From the NCBI RefSeq assembly GCF_024055575.1, contig NZ_JAMXOE010000023.1, forward strand, positions 1 to 64,000: DNA of 64,000 nt, written 5' to 3'. Origin of the DNA: Mucilaginibacter flavidus (lineage in GTDB: Bacteria > Bacteroidota > Bacteroidia > Sphingobacteriales > Sphingobacteriaceae). Below the pieces are notes generated by a model that made no database searches, was not told where the DNA came from, and saw nothing but the letters and a program-made list of their open reading frames with translations. This document shows positions 52,774 through 61,528 of this stretch, piece by piece. Position numbers and translations under genes: made by a program. Numbering within the stretch: the stretch's first letter is position 1; every line of letters starts with the position of its first letter.

Positions 52774-55581
52774 ATGGATCGCCTCAATTATATCAACAGC
52801 GGCAACGCTGCCTACATTAACTCCCTTTACGAAGCATATCAACAAGACCCGGAATCTGTAGACTTTGGATGGCAAAAATTCTTTGAAGGATTTGAGTTTG
52901 GGCAAAATGCCCCTGCTTCAGCCACAGCCCCTGCTACCGAAACACCGGAGCACTTTTTGAAAGAAATAAACGTACTGAATATGATAGATGGCTACCGTAC
53001 ACGCGGCCATTTATTTACCAAAACCAACCCAGTGCGCGAAAGGCGTAAGTATTTTCCGGGTAAAGAACTGGAGACTTTTGGTTTAAGTGATGCCGATCTT
53101 GATACGGTATTTTCATCGGGCGTTGAAGTTGGCCTCGGCGCAGCTACATTACGCGACATACACCAGTTATTGGAGCAAACCTATTGCCAGTCGATAGGTG
53201 CTGAATACCGCTACATCCGCAATCCTATCAAACTAAAATGGTTTGAAGACAGGATGGAGAGCAAGCGAAACACCCCGTCTTTTTCGGTTGATGAGAAAAA
53301 ACTGATGCTCGACAAATTGAACGAGGCAGTTGTTTTCGAGAACTTTTTAGGAACAAAATTCCTGGGCCAGAAGCGTTTTTCGCTTGAGGGTGCCGAGGCG
53401 CTGATACCGGCGTTGGATATGGTTATCCAAAAAGGGTCGGAGTTTGGTATAGAGGAGTTTATTATAGGCATGGCCCACCGTGGCAGGCTGAATGTGCTTA
53501 CCAACATCATGGAGAAGCCTTACAAAGAGGTTTTTTCGGAGTTTGAGGGTAAGAACTTTGATGAGGATACCCCTTTTGGCGGCGACGTTAAATATCACCT
53601 GGGCTACTCAACTGACATAATTTCCAAGAGTGGTAAAAAGGTGCATTTAAGCCTTTGCCCCAACCCATCGCACCTGGAAGCGGTCGACCCGGTTGTTGAA
53701 GGCCTTACCCGCTCAAAGATTGATTTTAAATACAATGGCGATGAATCAAAAATCGCCCCTATATTAATACATGGTGATGCCTCGGTTGCAGGCCAGGGCA
53801 TTGTTTACGAAGTATTGCAAATGGAGAAGCTGGACGGCTACCGTACCGGCGGAACCATCCACGTAGTAATCAATAACCAGATTGGCTTTACCACAAACTT
53901 TAAAGATGCCCGCTCGAGCACCTATTGTACCGATGTGGCCAAAACTGTGCTTTCGCCGGTTTTCCATGTTAATGGGGATGATGTTGAGGCGTTGGCTTAC
54001 GTGGTAAACCTTGCTATGGAATATCGCCAGGTGTTTCATGAAGATGTGTTTATCGATATTTTATGCTATCGCAGGTACGGGCATAACGAGGCTGATGAGC
54101 CTAAGTTTACCCAGCCATTGTTGTATAAAGCAATTGAGGCACACCCAAATCCGCTTGAAATTTACAAGCAGAAACTACAGGCCGAAGGCAGCATAGATGC
54201 CAACCTGGCTTTGGAGATGGAAAAGAAATTCCGTGCCGAGTTGCAAACCAAGCTTGATGAATCAAAGGCCGAAGACAAGTTTACCGAAACGGTTCACATG
54301 TTTGAAGGCGCCTGGCAGGGGATGCACCTGGCGACCACCAAAGAATTTTTTACACCGATTGAAACATCGGTTCCGGAAAAGGAACTTTTAGCTATCGGTA
54401 AGAAAATAACCGAGTTGCCGGAAGGAAAGGCTTTTTTCAAAAAAATTGAAAAGCTGTTTGAGGAACGGAATAAAATGGTAACCGGGACCCACGTGTTTGA
54501 CTGGGCGATGGGTGAATTGCTGGCTTATGCTACTTTGTTGAAGGATGGTCACCCGGTTAGGCTAAGTGGCGAAGACGTTAAGCGCGGTACATTCTCGCAC
54601 CGTCATGCTGTGTTAACCCTGGTTGATTCGGAAGAAGAGTTTATCCCGTTAGAGACTATAAACAGCGAAGCAAAGCTTAGTATTTACAATTCCCTGCTTT
54701 CCGAATATGGTGTGTTGGGTTTTGAATACGGGTACGCTTTAGCAAATCCCAATGCATTAACCATTTGGGAAGCCCAGTTTGGCGACTTTTTTAATGGTGC
54801 ACAAATTATAATAGATCAGTACATAGCCAGCGCCGAAACAAAATGGCAGCGTGGTAATGGTTTAGTGATGTTATTACCACACGGCTACGAAGGGCAGGGC
54901 CCTGAGCATTCATCGGCACGCGTTGAGCGTTTTATGGAGCTTTGTGCCGATAGTAATATACAGGTGGCCAATTGCACTACGCCTGCAAACTTCTTTCACA
55001 TATTGCGTCGCCAAATGTTGAGGGATTTCCGCAAGCCGCTGGTGATATTTACACCAAAAAGCCTGTTGCGCAGTCCTAAGTGCGTGTCGAAACTGGAAGA
55101 ATTTACCAAAGGTAAATTCCATGAATTGATTGACGACACCTACGCCGACCCTAAAAAGGTAAAACGCGTATTGCTTTGCACCGGTAAAATATATTACGAT
55201 CTGCTTGAAAAACAACAAGTTGACAAGCGCAAGGATGTTGCCATTGTTCGCGTAGAGCAACTATACCCAACGCCTGTAGTGCAGATATTAAAAATAAAGG
55301 CTAAATACACCAAAGCAACCGAGTTTGTATGGGTGCAGGAAGAGCCTGAAAATATGGGCGCATGGCCGTATATTTGCCGCAAGTTCCATAACGATAAAGT
55401 AATAAACCTGAATGTGATTTCGCGGCACGAGGGAAGCAGTACAGCTACCGGTTTTGCCAAGCAACACGCTGCGCAGCAATTACTTATTGTATCAAAAGCA
55501 TTTGAGGCCCCGGCCGGAAAAGCGGTGAAAACTGTTGTTAAGGAAACAGCCGAGAAGATGGCGAATGTGGGTGCGGATTAA
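52774..55581 (+). CDS. sucA: 2-oxoglutarate dehydrogenase E1 component
   Basis: The thiamine-dependent decarboxylase of the 2-oxoglutarate dehydrogenase complex in the TCA cycle. I start at the ATG at 52774, giving 935 residues; the -7 promoter element overlaps an upstream TTG. The N-terminal helix DRLNYINSGNAAYINSLYEAYQQDPESV and TRGHLFTKTNP follow the family; the thiamine region is marked by HGDASVAGQG (about residue 331) and the RYGHNEADEPKFTQP block near 435. The C-terminal part has LPHGYEGQGPEHSSAR (His/Glu of the active site). Followed by sucB after 180 bases containing a repeat. Confidence 0.95.
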   Translation: MDRLNYINSGNAAYINSLYEAYQQDPESVDFGWQKFFEGFEFGQNAPASATAPATETPEHFLKEINVLNMIDGYRTRGHLFTKTNPVRERRKYFPGKELETFGLSDADLDTVFSSGVEVGLGAATLRDIHQLLEQTYCQSIGAEYRYIRNPIKLKWFEDRMESKRNTPSFSVDEKKLMLDKLNEAVVFENFLGTKFLGQKRFSLEGAEALIPALDMVIQKGSEFGIEEFIIGMAHRGRLNVLTNIMEKPYKEVFSEFEGKNFDEDTPFGGDVKYHLGYSTDIISKSGKKVHLSLCPNPSHLEAVDPVVEGLTRSKIDFKYNGDESKIAPILIHGDASVAGQGIVYEVLQMEKLDGYRTGGTIHVVINNQIGFTTNFKDARSSTYCTDVAKTVLSPVFHVNGDDVEALAYVVNLAMEYRQVFHEDVFIDILCYRRYGHNEADEPKFTQPLLYKAIEAHPNPLEIYKQKLQAEGSIDANLALEMEKKFRAELQTKLDESKAEDKFTETVHMFEGAWQGMHLATTKEFFTPIETSVPEKELLAIGKKITELPEGKAFFKKIEKLFEERNKMVTGTHVFDWAMGELLAYATLLKDGHPVRLSGEDVKRGTFSHRHAVLTLVDSEEEFIPLETINSEAKLSIYNSLLSEYGVLGFEYGYALANPNALTIWEAQFGDFFNGAQIIIDQYIASAETKWQRGNGLVMLLPHGYEGQGPEHSSARVERFMELCADSNIQVANCTTPANFFHILRRQMLRDFRKPLVIFTPKSLLRSPKCVSKLEEFTKGKFHELIDDTYADPKKVKRVLLCTGKIYYDLLEKQQVDKRKDVAIVRVEQLYPTPVVQILKIKAKYTKATEFVWVQEEPENMGAWPYICRKFHNDKVINLNVISRHEGSSTATGFAKQHAAQQLLIVSKAFEAPAGKAVKTVVKETAEKMANVGAD

Positions 55582-55583
55582 TT

Positions 55584-55755
55584 AATTTGAAAGTTTGATG
55601 ATGTGCCGATTTGAAGATGAACAACCTTTAGGCGGAGTCGTCAACTTTTTAAATACAAAAAAATATTAATTTGGAGATTTTGAGATCTGCTGCTTGGAAG
55701 ATAAACAATCATCGAGCGGCATTTTCAAATTTTCAAATCAGCAAATTTTCAAATT
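55584..55755. repeat. sucA-sucB spacer repeat, AATTTGAAAATTTG type
   Basis: AATTTGAAAGTTTGATGATG (55584 on) and further GATTTGAAGATG face the arm 55720-55755 made of TTTTCAAATTTTCAAATC words; the arms are imperfect reverse complements. It occupies most of the spacer between two genes that should be cotranscribed. Confidence 0.65.
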
Positions 55756-55761
55756 GAAAAA

Positions 55762-57381
55762 ATGAGTTTAACTATCAAAGTTCCGCCGGTTGGCGAATCG
55801 ATTACTGAAGTAACTTTATCAGCCTGGAAAAAAAAGGACGGCGATACGGTGCAAATGGACGAAGTAATTGCCGAATTAGAATCAGATAAAGCAACTTTTG
55901 AGCTTACTGCCGAAAAGGCGGGCGTTTTAAAAATCGTTGCAGCCGAAGGCGATACCTTAGCTATCGGTGCAACCGTAGGCACTATTGAAGAAAGTGGTGC
56001 ACCTGCTGCGGCGCCAAAAGAGAGCGCCCCGGCAGCACAGCCGCAACCTCAAGTTGTTGCAAACGCGCCTGCTCCTGCACCGGTTGAAGCTACGCCGGCA
56101 GCGGTTCCTGCCCCGGTAACGGGTGGCGGATCGTTACAGGTAAAGGTACCAACAGTAGGTGAATCGATTACGGAAGTAACCTTGTCACGTTGGATAAAGA
56201 AAGACGGAGATACAGTTGCCATGGACGAAGCCATTGCGGAACTGGAAAGTGATAAAGCGACATTTGAATTAACTGCCGAAAAAGCAGGTACGTTAAAAAC
56301 CATAGCCAAGGAAGGCGATGTATTGCCAATAGGCGCGGTTGTTTGCACCATTGAAGGTGCCGGCGCAGCAGCCCCGGCTGCTAAACCGGTTGACGCATCA
56401 CCCGCAAGTTCAGTTGCCCAGGCAAGTAATGGTAAAGCAACAACCTATGCGTCAGGCACACCGTCACCGGCTGCAGCCAAGATTCTCGCGGAAAAAGGAG
56501 TGGAAGCAAGCGGCGTTAGTGGTACAGGCGTAGCAGGCAGAATTACCAAGGCAGATGCTATATTAGCTGAAAAAGTTTCAGAAAACCCGCAGGCCCCCAG
56601 AGAAATACAAGGTACAGTTGCTGCCCCGGCAGCAAAGCCTGCAGATGTTGCTCCAAAAGCAGCGCCGGCTGCCACAGGCGCACGTTCAGACAGGCGCGAG
56701 AAGATGTCGTCGTTGCGTAAAACGGTTGCCAAACGTTTGGTTGCGGTTAAAAACGAAACAGCGATGTTGACCACCTTTAATGAGGTTGATATGTCGCCGA
56801 TAATGGAAATCCGCAGCAAGTACAAGGATAAGTTTAAAGAAAAACACGGCGTAGGACTAGGCTTTATGTCGTTTTTCACCAAAGCAGTTTGCGAAGCACT
56901 GAAAGACTGGCCGGCAGTTGGCGCCCGTATTGAAGGCGAAGAAGTTGTTTACAGCAACTTTGCAGATATATCAATAGCAGTATCGGCTCCCAAAGGCCTG
57001 GTGGTTCCTGTTATCCGCAACGCGGAAAGCATGAGCCTGGCTGAAATTGAAAAGGCAGTTGCTGCCCTGGCAGTTAAAGCCCGCGAAAATAAATTGACAC
57101 TTGAGGAAATGACTGGCGGTACCTTTACAATCACTAATGGTGGTGTGTTTGGCTCTATGATGTCGACACCGATATTAAACTCGCCACAATCGGCTATCCT
57201 GGGTATGCACAATATTATTGAGCGCCCTGTTGCTGTAAACGGACAAGTTGTTATCCGCCCGATGATGTACCTGGCTTTATCTTATGACCACCGTATTATT
57301 GATGGCCGCGAATCGGTAAGCTTTTTAGTAAGGGTAAAACAACTACTGGAAGACCCTGCAAGGTTATTGCTGGGAGTTTAA
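55762..57381 (+). CDS. sucB: 2-oxoglutarate dehydrogenase E2, dihydrolipoyl succinyltransferase, with two lipoyl domains
   Basis: The core of the complex, moving succinyl groups from the lipoyl arm to CoA. 539 residues: lipoyl domain 1 (about 1-78, lipoyl Lys43 in ESDKATF), an Ala/Pro linker, lipoyl domain 2 (about 124-200, Lys165 in ESDKATF), a second linker, the E1/E3-binding domain (about 228-265, with SPAAAKILAEKGV and GRITKAD), and the acetyltransferase-like catalytic domain with His510 and Asp514 in SYDHRIIDG. Standard succinyltransferases have one lipoyl domain; two make it look like multi-lipoyl E2 proteins. The long linkers are Ala/Pro-rich, as expected for swinging arms. Confidence 0.93.
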   Translation: MSLTIKVPPVGESITEVTLSAWKKKDGDTVQMDEVIAELESDKATFELTAEKAGVLKIVAAEGDTLAIGATVGTIEESGAPAAAPKESAPAAQPQPQVVANAPAPAPVEATPAAVPAPVTGGGSLQVKVPTVGESITEVTLSRWIKKDGDTVAMDEAIAELESDKATFELTAEKAGTLKTIAKEGDVLPIGAVVCTIEGAGAAAPAAKPVDASPASSVAQASNGKATTYASGTPSPAAAKILAEKGVEASGVSGTGVAGRITKADAILAEKVSENPQAPREIQGTVAAPAAKPADVAPKAAPAATGARSDRREKMSSLRKTVAKRLVAVKNETAMLTTFNEVDMSPIMEIRSKYKDKFKEKHGVGLGFMSFFTKAVCEALKDWPAVGARIEGEEVVYSNFADISIAVSAPKGLVVPVIRNAESMSLAEIEKAVAALAVKARENKLTLEEMTGGTFTITNGGVFGSMMSTPILNSPQSAILGMHNIIERPVAVNGQVVIRPMMYLALSYDHRIIDGRESVSFLVRVKQLLEDPARLLLGV

Positions 57382-57404
57382 GCAGCCCAACAGAAAATAT
57401 ATTG

Positions 57405-57428
57405 AACCCGGGTTATGCCGGGTTTTTT
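57405..57428 (+). terminator. rho-independent terminator of the sucA-sucB unit
   Basis: AACCCGG (57405-57411) pairs with CCGGGTT (57418-57424) and is followed by a run of T. It lies 24 bases after the sucB stop codon. Confidence 0.85.
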
Positions 57429-57440
57429 GTTTACTGGTTT

Positions 57441-57575
57441 GTCTGAACCTTGATTTTTCACCAGTTATTTATTTTTTAATGGCGTTCAAGAAGGCTACGC
57501 CGTTTACTTGATTAGAGGATTAAAGGATGACTATCATCATTGTAATCTTAAAATCCTAAAAATCATGGTTCAGAC
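57441..57575. repeat. intergenic inverted repeat, GTCTGAACC type
   Basis: GTCTGAACCTTGATTTTT (57441-57458) faces AAAAATCATGGTTCAGAC (57558-57575) with one mismatch in eighteen. Shares its word with 42053-42185 and 60968-61061. It lies between convergent genes. Confidence 0.75.
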
Positions 57576-57583
57576 AACAATAA

Positions 57584-58039
57584 TCAGATGGCACGCTTCA
57601 GCGCCATAATATACCCCATATGCAAGCCATCATGAAAGGTTAGAAATTTAATAGCTTCCTTAATGCTGGATATTTCCACGCCGTAACGGGTAGTAAAAGT
57701 TGGGTAGTCGGTAAATATTCCTTCGTTGTAATCCTCTTCCAATTGATAAATGGTTGAAAGCATCAGGGTTTTGATTTCTTCAACCCCGGCTTCGTCAACA
57801 AAGCCTGTAGGAGTGGTGCCGGGTTTATATGTTTCAAAAAAGCTTTCTTCCACTACAAGAGGCGCATTGCTGCGTTTGTAGCACAACCCCTGCTGGGCGG
57901 CAACCATGTGCCCAAGGTTCCATATAATATTATTTATAAAGCCATCGGGAATTTTGTTTAGTTGATCAACAGATAAATGGGCAATTAAGCCGGTGGCGGC
58001 GGCACGAATTGTCTTGATGTCGTCGAATACTTTTTCCAT
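57584..58039 (-). CDS. DinB-like four-helix metal-binding protein
   Basis: A 151-residue protein of the DinB/YfiT-like four-helix bundle family; many members use bacillithiol or similar thiols, but the function here is unknown. The metal triad is His in NLGHM (about 43) and the two His in TFHDGLHMGYIM (about 135 and 139). Helices 1 and 4 are typical. It sits alone next to a word repeat, without a coupled partner. Confidence 0.8.
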   Translation of the reverse strand: MEKVFDDIKTIRAAATGLIAHLSVDQLNKIPDGFINNIIWNLGHMVAAQQGLCYKRSNAPLVVEESFFETYKPGTTPTGFVDEAGVEEIKTLMLSTIYQLEEDYNEGIFTDYPTFTTRYGVEISSIKEAIKFLTFHDGLHMGYIMALKRAI

Positions 58040-58209
58040 AGTTAGGTTTTGTGCCGCTAAATTGGCGAAATAATTTTAATTACCATTGGGTAACTGTAAC
58101 AAATTCAACGGGTTTAATATAATCAGGATACACACCATCGGGGCAAGGACGGGACGGAGATATTTTCATCTTTTATCCTAACTTTACCGCGCTAAAACAT
58201 CAAATATTA

Positions 58210-59928
58210 ATGCCCGCTACTACTTTCAATAAGCCTGTAAATTCAACCAAACTCATCTGGTATTTTATTATTGGCTGGACAGTGCTGAACATTATACAGG
58301 CTACTACTTTGGAGTTGCAGGGTGACGAGGCTTATTATTGGATGTACTCGCGCTATCTCGACTGGGGCTATTTTGACCACCCACCAATGGTGGCCCTGTT
58401 TATCCGCATAGGCGACATGTTAATGCACAACGAGCTTGGTTTGCGGCTGTTCACGGTGCTGCTAAGTTCGGCCTCCATTTACCTGCTGTGGCTCACGCTA
58501 AAATCGTACGCTGTTGATGCTTTGGCTTTCGTACTGGTGGTATCGGGGGTATTTATTTTTCATATCTACGGGTTCACCACAACGCCCGATGCGCCGTTGT
58601 TTTTCTTCACGGTACTGTTTTATTATTTATACCAAAAATATCTTCAAACTGATAAATGGGGGCTTGCCGTACTTTTAGGCATAACCATTGCCTGCCTGCT
58701 TTACAGTAAATATAACGGCATCCTGGTGGTCGGTTTTACATTGCTTGCTAATTTAAAATTGCTAAAACGTCCTTCATTTTGGGGTATCGTGGTCGTCGCT
58801 ATAGTGTTGTTTGTCCCGCATATTATCTGGCAGGCAAACCATAATTATCCGTCCATTAACTATCATTTATATGAGCGTTCGTCCGACAAATACGACATTG
58901 TTAATACCTTTTCCTACCTGCCAGGCCAACTGTTAATGGCGGGGCCGCTTATCGGGTGGTTTTTGTTTTACAAGGCTTTTACAGTTAAAATTAAGGATGC
59001 GTTTATCCGCTGCCTTTTGGTTAATTGTGTGGCTACACTGCTTTTCTTTTTTACCAGCAGCTACAAAGGCGAGGTTCAGCCGCAATGGACATTTATTTTA
59101 TTTGCGCCACTGGTTATGCTCACGCTCATCCGTTTTAAACAAAGCGGTGGCTGGCCAAAATGGCTGCTGCCGTTGGCAATTGTTAATGTGAGCATAATTA
59201 TTGTAGTGCGGATAATTATTATAGCCGGTTTTGGCTTTGCCCGAACGTATGGGCACCTCAAAAGCTATTATGGTTTTAAAGAGTGGACGCAAATGGTTAA
59301 GCAAAAGGCTGGCGACAATTATGTGGTAATGACTGATGGTTTTCAAAACCCATCGAAGTATAACTTTTATACCAATAGCCTTAAATGCTTTGCTTACGAT
59401 AATCGCTATTACCGAGCTACGCAGTATGATATATGGCCCATGGAAGACAGCCTGCAGGGTAAAAGGGTGTTTTATTTATCACCCGTACCATTAAACGGTT
59501 TTACTAACGATTCTATAAAAAACGAGGCAGGCAAGTGGTATTATAATTGGGTTGACAACGTGCGCACGTATCAAAAGGTGTCCATAGAAACTGCACCGCT
59601 TAAATTGACTACCGTGCCGGGAGGCAAAACCACATTCGACCTTAAAATAACCAATCCTTACCCGCATCCGATAAGTTTTGCCGATAGCGGCTACACGCAC
59701 CCGTTAATATTGGAATATTGCTTTTTTAGGGGTGATGTGCAGACTGAGGTAGTTGAAGCAAAGTCGACTTATAAAAAGATAACTTTACAACCGGGTGAAA
59801 GTACCCATTTCAATTTTCCCGTAATTTCGCCGTTGGAAAAGGGGGATTTCAATTTGATATTCTCGCTTCGCACCGAGCCGTTTTTTGGCAGCAAAAACAG
59901 CCGGGTAATAAAAATAACCGTAAAATAA
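58210..59928 (+). CDS. GT39-type membrane glycosyltransferase (ArnT/PMT-like)
   Basis: A 572-residue integral membrane transferase of the GT-C class, which uses lipid-linked sugar donors. The first periplasmic loop has the acidic pair GDEAYYW (Asp39-Glu40) followed by YFDHPPMVALFIRIG, the hallmark of ArnT-like enzymes, and about ten membrane helices cover residues 15-350. The C-terminal 200 residues form a soluble, beta-rich periplasmic domain with GGKTTFDLKITNPYPHPI. Acceptor and donor are not known. The next gene, a barrel protein, starts 11 bases after its stop. Confidence 0.85.
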   Translation: MPATTFNKPVNSTKLIWYFIIGWTVLNIIQATTLELQGDEAYYWMYSRYLDWGYFDHPPMVALFIRIGDMLMHNELGLRLFTVLLSSASIYLLWLTLKSYAVDALAFVLVVSGVFIFHIYGFTTTPDAPLFFFTVLFYYLYQKYLQTDKWGLAVLLGITIACLLYSKYNGILVVGFTLLANLKLLKRPSFWGIVVVAIVLFVPHIIWQANHNYPSINYHLYERSSDKYDIVNTFSYLPGQLLMAGPLIGWFLFYKAFTVKIKDAFIRCLLVNCVATLLFFFTSSYKGEVQPQWTFILFAPLVMLTLIRFKQSGGWPKWLLPLAIVNVSIIIVVRIIIIAGFGFARTYGHLKSYYGFKEWTQMVKQKAGDNYVVMTDGFQNPSKYNFYTNSLKCFAYDNRYYRATQYDIWPMEDSLQGKRVFYLSPVPLNGFTNDSIKNEAGKWYYNWVDNVRTYQKVSIETAPLKLTTVPGGKTTFDLKITNPYPHPISFADSGYTHPLILEYCFFRGDVQTEVVEAKSTYKKITLQPGESTHFNFPVISPLEKGDFNLIFSLRTEPFFGSKNSRVIKITVK

Positions 59929-59938
59929 CATCGCCCCA

Positions 59939-60964
59939 ATGATAAAAAAGCTCTACCTCGTAATAATTGTTTCAATAATAAGCAGTACGGCCGCACTAGC
60001 CCAAAACCTGGATATCCATTTTAACGGACTTGGTTTTTTGGATAACCGCGAGTATAAAGATTTTGTTGCCCGCTCACGTACCTACTCTGGTACTCGTATT
60101 GCGCTTGATTTGGGGCTTAATCTTGATAGCCTTAACCACTTTATTGTGGGTATCGACGGCATCCATGAGTTTGGCGCCAAGCCTTACTTTTTAAAAGTAA
60201 ACCCGGTGGCTTATTACAAATATGAAAGTGCTAACTGGCTTTTTGATGCAGGTGAATTTCCAAGAGAAGGGGTGATCAGCAATTACCCGCGGGCTATGCT
60301 GAATGATACGCTGCGCTATTACCGGCCAAATGTGGAAGGTTTGCTGGCGCGATATCACTCAGCAACATTTACCGAAACCGGCTGGATCGACTGGGTTAGC
60401 CGCCAAACCCAGACCGACCGCGAGCAGTTTTTATTTGGGTTTGAAGGCCGGTGGAGGCCGTCGGCAACCGGTCTATTTTATGTTTCACACTATGTGCTGA
60501 TGCTGCATGACGCAGGTGCTGAGGTGCTTTTACCCAACGACCACGTAGGCGACGACGGTGCCGCACAGGTACGTCTTGGCCTCGATTTTAGCCGGAAGCA
60601 AACTACATTCGATTCATTGTCGTTCGAAGCGGGAGTGATGGGTTCATTCCAGCGCAGGCGTGGTTTGGGAGCTGCCAAAACGCCGGTTGGTTTTATAGCC
60701 AGCGGCTATTTAAGCTACCACAGGTTTGCCGCGTTTGATGAGTTTTATGCAGGCCAGGGTTCGGAATTAGCTTTTGGCGATGCCTTTTACGAAAAGAAAT
60801 TTTATAACCGGTTGGATTTGATGTTTACTCCGTTCCTGTTCAATCATATAAAAGGCCAGTTTATTTTCAGCATACACCGCACCCCAGGCTTCACCAGCAA
60901 CCAGGAAGCATTCAGGATTACGTATGATTTGGGAAGGAAAGTGATTGCGCGGTTTAAGGATTAA
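59939..60964 (+). CDS. outer-membrane beta-barrel hypothetical protein
   Basis: A 341-residue protein with a signal peptide (KKLYLVIIVSIISSTAALAQ). The mature part alternates aromatic/glycine strands: FIVGIDGIHEFG, NPVAYYKYESANWLFDAGEF, FYVSHYVLMLHDAG, LSFEAGVMGSFQRRRG, GQFIFSIHRTPGF, which fits a 12- to 16-strand barrel. It does not match a family I can name. It is coupled to the GT39 gene, so it may act in the same glycan pathway; that is an inference. An inverted word repeat lies directly after the stop. Confidence 0.65.
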   Translation: MIKKLYLVIIVSIISSTAALAQNLDIHFNGLGFLDNREYKDFVARSRTYSGTRIALDLGLNLDSLNHFIVGIDGIHEFGAKPYFLKVNPVAYYKYESANWLFDAGEFPREGVISNYPRAMLNDTLRYYRPNVEGLLARYHSATFTETGWIDWVSRQTQTDREQFLFGFEGRWRPSATGLFYVSHYVLMLHDAGAEVLLPNDHVGDDGAAQVRLGLDFSRKQTTFDSLSFEAGVMGSFQRRRGLGAAKTPVGFIASGYLSYHRFAAFDEFYAGQGSELAFGDAFYEKKFYNRLDLMFTPFLFNHIKGQFIFSIHRTPGFTSNQEAFRITYDLGRKVIARFKD

Positions 60965-60967
60965 TTT

Positions 60968-61061
60968 TCTGAACCTGGATTGAGCGGATTAAGCGATTTC
61001 ATGGATTTAATTGCAGACTTGTTTTCCGTTAATCCATTAATCTGCTCAATCCCGGTTCAGA
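60968..61061. repeat. intergenic inverted repeat, TCTGAACC-GGATTGAGC type
   Basis: The arm 60968-60992 (starts TCTGAACCTGGATTGAGC) and the arm 61037-61061 (ends CCCGGTTCAGA) are reverse complements at 23 of 25 bases. The loop carries CATGGATTTAA and TTAATCCATTAA words. It lies between a barrel gene and the convergent pseudogene. Confidence 0.8.
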
Positions 61062-61387
61062 CTCGCTAATACAATAAATCCAATCGTCGCCAGCAAACAT
61101 ACCGCCCCCAACCAATTTCCAAACCTGGCATATAAAGTATCAATATGATGTGGCGAAACATCACCCAGAAGGCTTGCCTGTTTATCGTTAGAGCAGTTGG
61201 CTTCGCTGGTTACGCGGCCAAACTGATCGTTAATGGTTAGTCTGCCGCGGCGGGCTGCACGTACCATCGAGAAACCGTTTTCAACGCTTCGTAATATCGC
61301 CATGCGGCAGTGCAGCCAATCGTCTACCACAAAATCCCAGGCAGGTACATATAAAATCCCCGGCTTATCATCGCTATAAGTTGACAA
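61046..61387 (-). pseudogene. C-terminal remnant of a nitrilase/Lnt-type N-acyltransferase
   Basis: A 113-residue frame that reads as the last part of a nitrilase-superfamily acyltransferase of the apolipoprotein N-acyltransferase (Lnt) type. It has YVPAWDFVVDDWLHCRMAIL, RSVENGFSMVRAARRGRL, TINDQFGRVTSEA and TLYARFGNWLG, then a closing membrane helix (AVCLLATIGFIVLA), in the order expected after the catalytic Cys-containing block. Upstream a stop (TGA) lies two codons before the TTG start, and the Glu/Lys/Cys catalytic residues and the membrane part are missing. It is therefore probably a degraded copy. Word repeats flank it on both sides, which may have mediated the deletion. Confidence 0.75.
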
Positions 61388-61414
61388 TTGTCAATAATTT
61401 GACACGACAGCAAG

Positions 61415-61523
61415 ATTTAACACGATTTGCAGGATGGTAAAAGATTTACAGGATTTTAAGCAGGCACAGAGTCGCCGCTGTAAGTAATCATGTAATCTTT
61501 CTAATCCTTAAATCGTGTTAAAT
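61415..61523. repeat. intergenic inverted repeat, ATTTAACACGATTT type
   Basis: ATTTAACACGATTT (61415-61428) is the exact reverse complement of AAATCGTGTTAAAT (61510-61523). Imperfect copies of ATTTACAGGATTTTAAG lie in between. It lies between the pseudogene and the radical SAM gene, both on the minus strand. Confidence 0.75.
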
Positions 61524-61528
61524 TGGGT

